From: Actinomycetota bacterium
Lineage (GTDB): Bacteria; Actinomycetota; JAHEXW01; JAGVPG01
Reading direction: 5' to 3'
NCBI GenBank assembly: GCA_020052375.1
Contig: JAGVPG010000017.1
Location: 23,713-87,712 of the forward strand
Length of the DNA: 64,000 nucleotides
Numbering within the stretch: position 1 is the first letter of the stretch; every line of letters begins with the position of its first letter. This document shows positions 10,357 through 19,850 of the stretch, piece after piece. The position numbers and the translations under genes are program-made. Under the pieces are notes generated by a model that made no database searches, was not told where the DNA came from, and worked only from the letters and a program-made list of their open reading frames with translations.

Positions 10357-12057
10357 TCATTTTCTTATTTTAAATAAAGTGAGTTTAGATGTTTCAAAGA
10401 CTTTAGTAAGTTTTTTCTCTCGGTATAGCCACCGGTACTTTCGCCAATCGTAATCCTTTGCCAATACTATATATGATACCCCGAGATCGATAAGACCTGC
10501 ACCGATCGAACGACCATTACGACCCTTTGCCATCAATCCCTCGACTTCTTGAGAAGTCGGATCCGTCGAGGTCGTATACACCTTTTCAAGCTCCAGGTTA
10601 TCTCCTGTGATGACTTGCCGCTCGAAGAACTGGTCAGCCGGATTGGCTACGACTCTATATACGTGATTAAATCTGAACGGCATGTAGAGATGCCAGGGTA
10701 AGAAGAGAGTTTTGCCCTCTGAGGGATCCCCTTTTATGATCTCATTCGCCTTATACCACGAATCAGGGTAATCGACGGATCTTATTTCTCCTCCCAATCC
10801 CCAGAACATCGGATAAGTATATATAACAACTGCGACAACAGCCAACAAAGCAACGGCTGTCGGAGATTGGCGCATTACTCCCGTTTTATTCTTACCGTTT
10901 AAATACCGGCCGAGAGTGTCGATTCCGATGGCGCCAAGGTAACTATACGAAAACGCGACTAAGGCGACAAACTTTTGAGGCTCCCTATATCCTTTGAAGA
11001 AAGGTACATGGACGAACATCCACAGCCAGGCGTCTTTGATCGCCCAGGAAGCTGTGCCAACCGCCAGGGGAATAGCTATGACTGCTGTAAGCGCGAGGAC
11101 AGTCGCGGGTGATCTTGTATCTTCATCTTTGATGGCGGATATAAGCCCGTAGACCACAAACGCAAGAATAACCAGAAACAAGAACGGCCAGACGGGAACG
11201 GTCTTTTTCAGATTGAACATCTGCGTATGCCAGAATCCATGCAGTCCCGCAACGCTGAATACGACTCCGTACTGGCCGTCAGGCCGCGTTTCGAAATCCT
11301 TGATATGGCGGACGTCTATCGACGTGATAGGAGATCGGCCGAAGATAAACGGTATCAGCCAAAAAGCACTTAATATCAAAAACAAAAGTAAAAGCGAGAC
11401 CACTCCTTTGCCTAAACGCTTTAAATAGGCGTGGTCTCGCCGTTTAGTCCATCCAAACACTCCGATCCCCAAAATGAGTATTAATAGGACAAAGAGGCTA
11501 TGAATGCTGAAGATCGCAAGGATAGTCAACCACAGGCCGGCTTTGATCCCTTTTTTTAAATCAGGTTCCTTCAGCAACCGCAAGAATGCACTGACTACGA
11601 ACGGGGTGATCGAATAACCTAGCAGAAGTCCTATGTGCCCGGCTTGAAGACGCGCAAAGACAAACGGATTTATCATATAAAGCGTTCCGGCAAAATATCT
11701 CGCTCCCCGGGATTTAACCGGAACCATGTTGTGCATTGACATACCTGATGTAAAAAGGATGCTGAACAGAACCAGTTTCTGGATGAACCAGCTCGGAACG
11801 ATCTTAGAAAGAGCATAAAGCAACTTGAACAGAGGCCATGAATTAAGGGCCGCATCTCCACTGATGAGAAACCTCGGATGAGGACCGACTACATAATCGA
11901 GGAGAAAGACGTAACCCGGTTTAAGCAGGGGGCCAAGCACAAGAAGACTTAATGCTGCATAAAAAAAGATGTGGAGTCTAGGAATTAAAGCTTGTAGATT
12001 CTGTTCTCTGTTGCCTATTCTCTGTTGCTTTTTCTCCACCGTCTTACTGTTTTCCAT
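10357..12057 (-). CDS. Multi-TM membrane protein, GT-C/YfhO-like
   Basis: About 12 hydrophobic segments followed by an extracytoplasmic C-terminal domain; similar layout to the 14338, 38395 and 40706 genes. Confidence 0.7.
   Translation of the reverse strand: MENSKTVEKKQQRIGNREQNLQALIPRLHIFFYAALSLLVLGPLLKPGYVFLLDYVVGPHPRFLISGDAALNSWPLFKLLYALSKIVPSWFIQKLVLFSILFTSGMSMHNMVPVKSRGARYFAGTLYMINPFVFARLQAGHIGLLLGYSITPFVVSAFLRLLKEPDLKKGIKAGLWLTILAIFSIHSLFVLLILILGIGVFGWTKRRDHAYLKRLGKGVVSLLLLFLILSAFWLIPFIFGRSPITSIDVRHIKDFETRPDGQYGVVFSVAGLHGFWHTQMFNLKKTVPVWPFLFLVILAFVVYGLISAIKDEDTRSPATVLALTAVIAIPLAVGTASWAIKDAWLWMFVHVPFFKGYREPQKFVALVAFSYSYLGAIGIDTLGRYLNGKNKTGVMRQSPTAVALLAVVAVVIYTYPMFWGLGGEIRSVDYPDSWYKANEIIKGDPSEGKTLFLPWHLYMPFRFNHVYRVVANPADQFFERQVITGDNLELEKVYTTSTDPTSQEVEGLMAKGRNGRSIGAGLIDLGVSYIVLAKDYDWRKYRWLYREKKLTKVFETSKLTLFKIRK
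11999..12026. repeat. 7-bp tandem repeat, 4 units (TTCTGTT CTCTGTT GCCTATT CTCTGTT)
   Basis: Read directly; lies in the first codons of the 10357..12057 ORF. Confidence 0.75.
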
Positions 12058-13132
12058 CCATGCCTAGAACAACAACAATATCAGCATCAAAACCTGAGAC
12101 AGAACCTTCCTCCAAACGTGCCGGATAATAATCCGCTATATTTTTACCAACTTCCTGCGCCTGTTTGTCAAATCCTGTGTGGTAATAAATAGTAGTCTCA
12201 GGATACTCATCATCTGCATTGTCAACATTAAGAACGTTAGAGCCAGCTGCCCTTAGCACGTCCATCATTTTCGCTGCGGCTCCTTCTATCCGGTTGCCGT
12301 TAAGAACGAGGATCGTCGCCGCAGGCTTCTCTTCAGTGATTTTAGCCGGTGCTTCCTGCTTGGGTTCCTTTTTTGGAGGCTCCTTTTTCGTAGCTGTCTC
12401 CTGCTTGGTTTTTTCTTTTGACAAACCGATCAGCGCAGGGATCCTGGAAGCCAAGCCAGTCTTCCATAACATTCCACCCATCACTATCACTGTCACGACC
12501 GTAAGAAATGTGATTAAAGCTGCTATTGGCCATGCCTGCCACTTCCAAACCGTGCGCCGTTGTTCGAGTGTTGTTCGTCTGCTCCGAATAGCTGACTCTT
12601 CCGGAGCGATTTCCTTCTCGCTTGCCCGGACTTCCCTTATATACTCAAAAACTTGTATTACTATACCTACAGCTAAGAAATACCACACATATACTGCAAC
12701 TGTTTCCGCCAATTTTGAATAATCGAATATCAAAAGGAACGGGCAAAGAGAAAGCAGAAGCAAAGCAAATCCGATTGACACACGTGAGTCCACTCTTAAG
12801 ACAAAGGACACAATCAAATAGAGAAGAATAAGATACTCGGTCTTTATCTCTAAACTAAAAAAAGATATACTCCCAATAAAAATGGACAACAAAATCGAGC
12901 AAACAAGTAAAGTCATTGCTATGTACTTACTTGGGTATCTGGAAAACTCCGTTAAAGCCCTCTCGAAGAGTAAAGTGAGTCGTGTATTGAATGAAAGTGT
13001 TTGTTCTTGTGCTGATCCTGACTCCCGGGTAGCAGCCATTCGATAAATATAGAAGCCCACCCAACCAGTCAAAGACCCGATGATAAGTCCGATAAGAGCG
13101 ATATAACGGACTTCCATTTCCGATTCTTGCAC
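12044..13132 (-). CDS. Membrane protein with C-terminal LytR_C-like domain
   Basis: N-terminal TM segments, Lys/Glu/Pro-rich linker (TKKEPPKKEPKQEAPAK), C-terminal ILVLNGNRIEGAAAKMMDVLRAAGSNVLNVDNAD...DIVVVLG. Confidence 0.65.
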   Translation of the reverse strand: MQESEMEVRYIALIGLIIGSLTGWVGFYIYRMAATRESGSAQEQTLSFNTRLTLLFERALTEFSRYPSKYIAMTLLVCSILLSIFIGSISFFSLEIKTEYLILLYLIVSFVLRVDSRVSIGFALLLLSLCPFLLIFDYSKLAETVAVYVWYFLAVGIVIQVFEYIREVRASEKEIAPEESAIRSRRTTLEQRRTVWKWQAWPIAALITFLTVVTVIVMGGMLWKTGLASRIPALIGLSKEKTKQETATKKEPPKKEPKQEAPAKITEEKPAATILVLNGNRIEGAAAKMMDVLRAAGSNVLNVDNADDEYPETTIYYHTGFDKQAQEVGKNIADYYPARLEEGSVSGFDADIVVVLGMDGKQ

Positions 13133-13272
13133 CTCTCATTCTCCGTCCAAAGTATAAAGGTATCTTAATTCAGAGCTGATAAGTTTGCAATCAACGAAAC
13201 CCTCAAGGTCCTTCCTTTGTTTTTTTGTCGCATCTCCAGTTTGTCTATATGGAATATAAAAAAGGGGAGTGT

Positions 13273-13292
13273 TATAATGCAGCCAATATAAT
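13273..13292 (+). promoter_or_regulatory. Two -10-like TATAAT boxes upstream of the TPR gene
   Basis: TGTTATAAT (extended -10) with TATAAT at 13273-13278, and TATAAT at 13287-13292; the second is 8 nt from the ATG; no clear -35 for either. Confidence 0.45.
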
Positions 13293-13300
13293 ATAGCAAT

Positions 13301-14293
13301 ATGGCAGCAAAGGAAGTGACAAACATAAAGAAAACAACAGGACTTCTTATCTTGGCGATTGGGATCGCATTTATCGTACTGTCTGTTGTTTTTTTTCTGC
13401 TCTATGTAAAACCACAAGGTTCAGCTGCTTCACATTATGACCGGGCGCAAAGACTTGTAGCAGGACAAAAATGGAACGAAGCTGTCGAAGAATTTGATAA
13501 GGCGATTGCCATTGACCCAAAATACGTGCAAGCGTATAGAAGTCGCGCCAATGCCCGGCAAGGCCAGGGGGATATTTCTGGTGCCATTTCAGACTACAAA
13601 AAAGCGAGTACGCTAGACCCTGGTAACCTTACCGACTATTCTCAGATAGCTACACTCTATATTTCCCAGGGAAACTACACCCTTGCAATTACATCCCTCA
13701 AAGAAGCTTGTAAAATTGATCCTCGAAATCCTCGCCCACAGCAAGAATTAGGGAATCTCTATGTTAGCCTGGAGAGATACAAGGAAGCATTGACTATATA
13801 TACAAGTATTATAGATTTGAACCCTTCTCGCGCGAGTACATCCGTTACATTAATTAGCAGAGCTAAAACTTATATAACTCTTGGAGATCCGGATAGTGCG
13901 TTGGCTGATTACTCGCAAGCTATTGATGTCGAACCTACTAACGAAACTACGTATATAGCCCGAGGAGATTTTTATACCAGTAAAAAGCTGTTTGAATTAG
14001 CGATGTCCGATTACAACAAAGCCCTTGAATTGAATGTTAACTATTACGAAGGCTATTTATATCGTGGTAGATTATATGGAGCAATGGATGATACCGATAG
14101 TTGTATTGCTGACTATACAAAAGCAATCAAAATAGATGCATGGCGAATCGACGCATACGTGGCACGCGCTGATATCTATGCTTATAAAAACATGAATGCG
14201 GAAGCCATCAAAGACTATGAGAAAGCTGTTTCTCTGACTGCAGATAAAAACACACGTCTTACTCTTAAAGATAAAATCAAGAAACTACGTTAG
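13301..14293 (+). CDS. Membrane-anchored TPR repeat protein
   Basis: One N-terminal TM then serial TPR motifs (AVEEFDKAIAIDPKYVQAY, AISDYKKASTLDPGN, ALADYSQAIDVEPTN, AMSDYNKALELN ...). Confidence 0.9.
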   Translation: MAAKEVTNIKKTTGLLILAIGIAFIVLSVVFFLLYVKPQGSAASHYDRAQRLVAGQKWNEAVEEFDKAIAIDPKYVQAYRSRANARQGQGDISGAISDYKKASTLDPGNLTDYSQIATLYISQGNYTLAITSLKEACKIDPRNPRPQQELGNLYVSLERYKEALTIYTSIIDLNPSRASTSVTLISRAKTYITLGDPDSALADYSQAIDVEPTNETTYIARGDFYTSKKLFELAMSDYNKALELNVNYYEGYLYRGRLYGAMDDTDSCIADYTKAIKIDAWRIDAYVARADIYAYKNMNAEAIKDYEKAVSLTADKNTRLTLKDKIKKLR

Positions 14294-14337
14294 TTTTTGT
14301 GACATAAGATAGCTGGGTAGCTACAGACATAAATACT

Positions 14338-17109
14338 TCACACGTCCATCTGGTTCCTTGTTTTGCTACTCTTTCTTTTTTGACCTATAGTTTGTTGATA
14401 TATTGCCCGAATTCTCTGATAGCCATCCCAAATCAAATACCCGGCACATCCGAGGAATGTTATAACAGAAATCAGCCATCCGACATAGCAGGCTCTTTGA
14501 GGCATGTATTCCAGGACTATCTCATAGCCTTCACCTGTCTGTTTGACCTTATCTACATTGTCAATCCACCAAGCATTTGCATATAGATTAGCCTGAAGAT
14601 GCTTATCCTCGCTAACAGGTTTTTTAAACCACGTTTCCCATATTGGTGAATTAGAACTATTGGTTTCGCGAACATAAGCTTTCCAGCCAGGATGAAATGA
14701 TTCCAGGAAAACTAAGAGATAAGGATTCTTAAACTTTGAAACATGCACTATGAATTTTGTATCATTGATTCGCTTATAAGATATCTTAGGTGCTGGCTTA
14801 ACTGGTTCGGGCCTATCCAACAAAAGCACACCTGTTCCATAGATCGGAATAGGCTCGCCCTTGTTATTAACACTATACACGCGAATTCGGCTGGTCCCTT
14901 TGTCTAATCTCACATTGCCTAGCAATATCCATCCTTCTGATTTTATTTTAGGAACTCTGTCAGAGATTTTATTGTTGTTTATATACAATGTGACTATCGA
15001 TTCCTTGTTTTCGTCCAAGCTTACTTTTGTATTCATAAATAGCTCGTATTGACCTTTCTCAGAGACTATATACTGGTTGCCAACGTATTCACTGTTGTCA
15101 GAAACCATACTGCTTGATGAATTCATAATAAACACATCTTGAGTTTTTTTAGAAAGGACATCGCCCTTAGTGTCTTTAAAATTACTTTCAAACAAAAAAC
15201 ATTTTGTGAGACTAAAACGATCAAGGCTGAAAAGGGTTGAAAGATCATCTCGATCTCCGTTCACTATATCTAGATCTGTCATTGAGTAGACACGCGGTAG
15301 AAAGTACTTTGAGTCAACTTCATATAAGTCAATCTTTCCGAATGTCTTGATTTGTTTTAGAAAATTGCTTGTAGAAATAAAGCTGTGACTATCTTGGCCT
15401 TTCTTGTTAGGGTCTGTTTTGTTTATGTATCCCCAGTCTGTGTCATTATGCAACGTGATATAACGCACATTTGCAATGGTTAGTATCAATCTTGTAGCAT
15501 CTTGTGAGACAGAACCTGAATCTGGTCTCAAGACAGCATCAAATACTGGATCGACTCCATTATACCCGGGGTATACTGACCTTAAGACAGGCTTCCCAGA
15601 CCATACATTTAACGGGGGTATGCCAACGTAGAGCTTCTGCCAACGATAGGAAACAAAAACATCTTGTCTCGTAAATGTCGGAATTGATAGAACACGATAA
15701 TTACTATTTCTCTGCTTTAGAAAGCGAGATAACTCAGTATAGTAAACCGGTACTTTGATCGTTTGTGAGACAGCATCTTTCGGTTGAGATCTCATAGGGC
15801 CACCGATAAGGAATTGCCATCCATAAATACCTAGAAGAATGACGACAGTCACCATAGTAACGGTTGATAACTTTGACGACTTGGACCCAGCCATTCGAAT
15901 CAACTCACCACAGGAAAGACCTACTAATAAAGCTAGAGCCAAAACTACCAGCATCTCAAAATACATAGGATTGCGAAAAAGACGCGTTATATAAGGAAAA
16001 TACAGAAATATTCCTTCCCCAACTTGCTTAAGTGGTGGCCTAATCCCCTTGACCAGAAACAGGCTTACCCCGAGAACCAGTCCGGGGAATATTGCCGCAC
16101 GCTTGGTTTTGGGATTCAAGAAAGCAAACACAGCAATTACTGCAAATCCGAAAATTATGAACGTGTACCACATCGTATAATAGTGACTTAGCCATGGCGA
16201 AATACTTGCTTGCCCTGGATATGGTAACATTCTAAAGCCGTCTATCAACTTAACGCTAAATCCGCGTACTAGACTCGCATCAGAAAACATAGGTTCTGCG
16301 CGACTCACATATGCCCCGCGCAGATCAGATAGAAAGTAGCTCAACCAATATAGATTAGCAAGAAGCGTTATCAGAAGCAGTGCGAATGTGCGCCGAATTA
16401 TACGAATTCGAGACTCATAATTGGACCATGCAGTCGAGAATGCAAACATGCTATAGATCAGAACTAACAACAGATAGAGGATGAAGTATTGCAGACTCGA
16501 GTAACCAACAGAACCTAAGACTACAGATAATACCCCGAAAGCAGCCAAATGTCGTTTACTAGATGATGAACCAAGAACACGTACGACCATGCTTAAGAGG
16601 ATTGGCGCGCCGATATAGAAGGGCAGCACTCGTAAATTTACGATTTCAAGAGGCATTCCAGACATGACCATTGGGCTTATGACATAGAATGCCCCGGCAA
16701 TCAACGATGAAATCTTTGTAAAACCAAGACTTCTGGCTAGCATATACATGCCGCCGATACAACCTACAAATCCAAGATAAAGGATTATGACTTGTCCGGC
16801 ATGACCACTGCGACCTACGAAGGTTGCGACAGCCGCATAAACGTAGAAGAAGAAATCAGCGTTGCCCGTATTCGGATTTCCAAATCCGTTGCTACCAACC
16901 CATGAAAAGAAGTGCTTGGCTGCGATATCCATCAGACTGGCTGCGTTAGGCCAGGGATAAAACAACCCATGAGCTATCATTTCACCAGAGGGAATCCAAA
17001 ATAAACTCGGTGAAACCAGCACCATGATTATGATAACAGGCCACCATTTAGTTATTAATTTTTTTAAATAGCCGCCTAGTCTATAACCACCAGCTATCTT
17101 ACTGAGCAT
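14338..17109 (-). CDS. Large multi-TM protein, GT-C/YfhO or DUF3367-like, with extracytoplasmic C-terminal domain
   Basis: 923 aa; repeated TM segments, then a soluble beta-rich region and a final TM. Confidence 0.7.
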   Translation of the reverse strand: MLSKIAGGYRLGGYLKKLITKWWPVIIIMVLVSPSLFWIPSGEMIAHGLFYPWPNAASLMDIAAKHFFSWVGSNGFGNPNTGNADFFFYVYAAVATFVGRSGHAGQVIILYLGFVGCIGGMYMLARSLGFTKISSLIAGAFYVISPMVMSGMPLEIVNLRVLPFYIGAPILLSMVVRVLGSSSSKRHLAAFGVLSVVLGSVGYSSLQYFILYLLLVLIYSMFAFSTAWSNYESRIRIIRRTFALLLITLLANLYWLSYFLSDLRGAYVSRAEPMFSDASLVRGFSVKLIDGFRMLPYPGQASISPWLSHYYTMWYTFIIFGFAVIAVFAFLNPKTKRAAIFPGLVLGVSLFLVKGIRPPLKQVGEGIFLYFPYITRLFRNPMYFEMLVVLALALLVGLSCGELIRMAGSKSSKLSTVTMVTVVILLGIYGWQFLIGGPMRSQPKDAVSQTIKVPVYYTELSRFLKQRNSNYRVLSIPTFTRQDVFVSYRWQKLYVGIPPLNVWSGKPVLRSVYPGYNGVDPVFDAVLRPDSGSVSQDATRLILTIANVRYITLHNDTDWGYINKTDPNKKGQDSHSFISTSNFLKQIKTFGKIDLYEVDSKYFLPRVYSMTDLDIVNGDRDDLSTLFSLDRFSLTKCFLFESNFKDTKGDVLSKKTQDVFIMNSSSSMVSDNSEYVGNQYIVSEKGQYELFMNTKVSLDENKESIVTLYINNNKISDRVPKIKSEGWILLGNVRLDKGTSRIRVYSVNNKGEPIPIYGTGVLLLDRPEPVKPAPKISYKRINDTKFIVHVSKFKNPYLLVFLESFHPGWKAYVRETNSSNSPIWETWFKKPVSEDKHLQANLYANAWWIDNVDKVKQTGEGYEIVLEYMPQRACYVGWLISVITFLGCAGYLIWDGYQRIRAIYQQTIGQKRKSSKTRNQMDV

Positions 17110-17168
17110 AATATCTTAACCGCAATAGTTGACAGGTTATCTCCATAGCTTTGTCTAGAAGATTTGGG

Positions 17169-17840
17169 TTACCCCATTTTTCGCGCTTTTACACAAACCT
17201 GAGATGCTAGGTTCGGCAACAAACGACCTATAATTCTGCTTTGAAAGAAATAGAAATCGACAACGATGCCTACAAATCTTTCTATTTCAAAATCATAAAA
17301 CCTCATCAATGACCTGATCGTTTGAGGTATGAAGTATTTTATATGTCCGACAACTTCTGCGTTGTTGCAATTAACTTCTTTATGTTTTGATATTTCAAAA
17401 AACGGATTTCTGCCAATTAGCAAGAAAATTCTTCTACCCAGTGACCCTGCGTTTGGTGTCGTAAGTATCAGATATCCATTGTCTTTTAATATCAGTCTTA
17501 CATTTGTCATAAAGTTGTCTATATCCAGAAGATGTTCAATGACATCCGTTGCTATAACATAATCATAGCTTTCTTTTATAGGCCAGTGCTGTTCATTCAA
17601 ATCAAATACATATTTGTTTCTAAGATTGCGTGCCTTACGTATATTGTTTGCTGAGATATCTACACCATCCACCACCGAATCTGTTTTTACTGTAATCATG
17701 TCCGCAATCTTACCATCATAGCATCCTAAATCAATATAATCTTTTCTGTCTTCAATCAACGACATCAGCAGCTCTTCTTTTCCATAATAATAGCCGCCTT
17801 CCATATTGGCTTGACTGTAAAACTCGGACATGTACTGCAC
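17169..17840 (-). CDS. Class I SAM-dependent methyltransferase
   Basis: YIDLGCYDGKIADMI; YDYVIATDVIEHLLD. Confidence 0.85.
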   Translation of the reverse strand: MQYMSEFYSQANMEGGYYYGKEELLMSLIEDRKDYIDLGCYDGKIADMITVKTDSVVDGVDISANNIRKARNLRNKYVFDLNEQHWPIKESYDYVIATDVIEHLLDIDNFMTNVRLILKDNGYLILTTPNAGSLGRRIFLLIGRNPFFEISKHKEVNCNNAEVVGHIKYFIPQTIRSLMRFYDFEIERFVGIVVDFYFFQSRIIGRLLPNLASQVCVKARKMG

Positions 17841-17857
17841 AAGAACATCCTTTATAA

Positions 17858-19039
17858 TCAGTTTGATAAGATATCCTGCAATTGCTTTGTGATGATCTCC
17901 CAGGAAAGCGCACGCTCCGCGACCTTGCGACCACGTCTCCCCATCTCTTCCCGTAGCTGCGGATTATTCAGCAACTTTAGAATCTTAGCTGAAAACTCCA
18001 TTGAATCATTCGGTTTCGCCGATAATCCACATTTGTTATTTAGTATAACCTTTTCGCTTTCCCCTATTGCCGTTGTTACAATGGGACGACCAGCTGCCAT
18101 ATAGTCTCCTAAGCGTGCGGGGTAGTTTGCTCTTTCGCTTTTATTGTCTGCACGCGGTAACAATAGCACATCGGATGCTCTTAAGTAGAGCAAGAGTCTT
18201 TCATATGATTGTTCCCCAACGCTGATAATAGTCTTTGTTAAGCCAAGATCGTTTATCTTTTTAATGTGTAATATATTTAAAGGCGCAATAAACAGCACGA
18301 TAGTATCAGGTGAGTTGTTTTTCATTATTTCTATGCTATCAAGAAGATAGTCAAAGATCGTAAGGGCTCTGCCGACGTAACATACAATAAGATTGTCAAG
18401 GGGCAAACCCAGTTTCTTGCGTAGTTTATCCTTTTTTTCTCTTGATTGTCGTTTCACATTAGCTCCATTTGGCAAGAGATAAACGTTATCAGGCCTCACA
18501 CCAGCCTGTAGCGCTCGCTCTCTAAGTACGTCACTTACAACAGTTACCTTATCGGCCAAACGTGGGATTTTTACTTCCAATGAAGTAGTCAAGGATTCGA
18601 CTAACCATCCCTTATTGTCTATGCTGCTAAGCCCACCCTTCCCCCACCAATCATCCCAGTCTACTACTATCTTGGGCTTATAAAATCCAAGGGTTTTAAG
18701 AAGTCTGAGACATATCACCGGGAACCCGGTTGTTGGAGAAGCAACGCTGAACGAATATATCACATCGAATCTTCCAGTTACAGCAAGACGCAAGTTGATA
18801 ATTGCTCTTATAATGTGAAAAGGCAATTCAGTTATACTTGATGAACCATGCTGTCCAGCAAGAAGATAGATAGTAATATCTTCCGTATTCATTATTTTGG
18901 TTCGTATTGCATTACGGGCTGGACTTACACAACTTAATACAACCTCGTTACCATAATTAGACAGGTGTTTAGCTAGAAAAAAACAACGAAAGAAAGTCCC
19001 CTGGCCTTGATTATTATGATTTAGCATCAATATGCGCAC
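17858..19039 (-). CDS. GT4 family glycosyltransferase
   Basis: LNHNNQGQGTFFRCFFLAKHLSNYGNEVVL; YPARLGDYMAAGRPIVTTAIGESEKVI. Confidence 0.88.
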   Translation of the reverse strand: MRILMLNHNNQGQGTFFRCFFLAKHLSNYGNEVVLSCVSPARNAIRTKIMNTEDITIYLLAGQHGSSSITELPFHIIRAIINLRLAVTGRFDVIYSFSVASPTTGFPVICLRLLKTLGFYKPKIVVDWDDWWGKGGLSSIDNKGWLVESLTTSLEVKIPRLADKVTVVSDVLRERALQAGVRPDNVYLLPNGANVKRQSREKKDKLRKKLGLPLDNLIVCYVGRALTIFDYLLDSIEIMKNNSPDTIVLFIAPLNILHIKKINDLGLTKTIISVGEQSYERLLLYLRASDVLLLPRADNKSERANYPARLGDYMAAGRPIVTTAIGESEKVILNNKCGLSAKPNDSMEFSAKILKLLNNPQLREEMGRRGRKVAERALSWEIITKQLQDILSN

Positions 19040-19046
19040 TATTACC

Positions 19047-19850
19047 TCACGTTTTCGAGGAGCATTTTTTTAAAACACAATTATTATGATGCGCGAAAAC
19101 ACGTAATGGTGAGTAGTACCCCATCCAATCAAGTACCTTGAGAATTGGATAGAACAAATTCGTTATCCTTCCCGGAAACTCGGTTACTATGTCCGATTTC
19201 CAGTATTTAATGATTTCAAAGTCATGTTTCTGAAACAGGTTCTTAACCTGTTTATCACTGTAGAGTATCTCATGACGACCTAATCCTAGGAACCCGGCAA
19301 GATATTCGGCTGGTGCAAGTATTCTAGGAACCTTGAATACGAACAGCAAACCATTGGAAGTCATCACTCTTGTCAATTCACAGAGAATAGCGTCTATGTG
19401 TTTTGATTCCAAGTGTTCTATAACAGCACACGCAGTTACAAAATCAAATGTCTGATCGGGGAACGGTATACTAAAACCATCATAATGCGAAAAATCAATT
19501 CCAAACATATCGCTAAACTTTTCCCATATGAGTGCCTGTTCTCGAAATGTAGTTTTAAAGTTGGGATCCTTCTGACTCGGATCGTGGTAAGTGTCGATAG
19601 CAGAGATCACAGCGTTCTTATTAAATTCGCGTAGTAGAATAGCAAATATACCGGAGCCTGTTCCGAAGTCTAGTACGTTGCATTTTCTATTATTTAACCA
19701 TTTGTTTGCCTCAACAGCAGCACTACGTAACGAGTCAACATATAGTCTGCTTTCCAGCATATATTCAATGGATGTCAGATAAGCCCACTGACCTCTGTTT
19801 CTGTTATTTGTTCTGACTACGTCAATTACTGATCCTAAGTAGTCATTCAT
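19047..19850 (-). CDS. Class I SAM-dependent methyltransferase
   Basis: VLDFGTGSGIFAILL; FDFVTACAVIEHLES. Confidence 0.85.
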   Translation of the reverse strand: MNDYLGSVIDVVRTNNRNRGQWAYLTSIEYMLESRLYVDSLRSAAVEANKWLNNRKCNVLDFGTGSGIFAILLREFNKNAVISAIDTYHDPSQKDPNFKTTFREQALIWEKFSDMFGIDFSHYDGFSIPFPDQTFDFVTACAVIEHLESKHIDAILCELTRVMTSNGLLFVFKVPRILAPAEYLAGFLGLGRHEILYSDKQVKNLFQKHDFEIIKYWKSDIVTEFPGRITNLFYPILKVLDWMGYYSPLRVFAHHNNCVLKKCSSKT

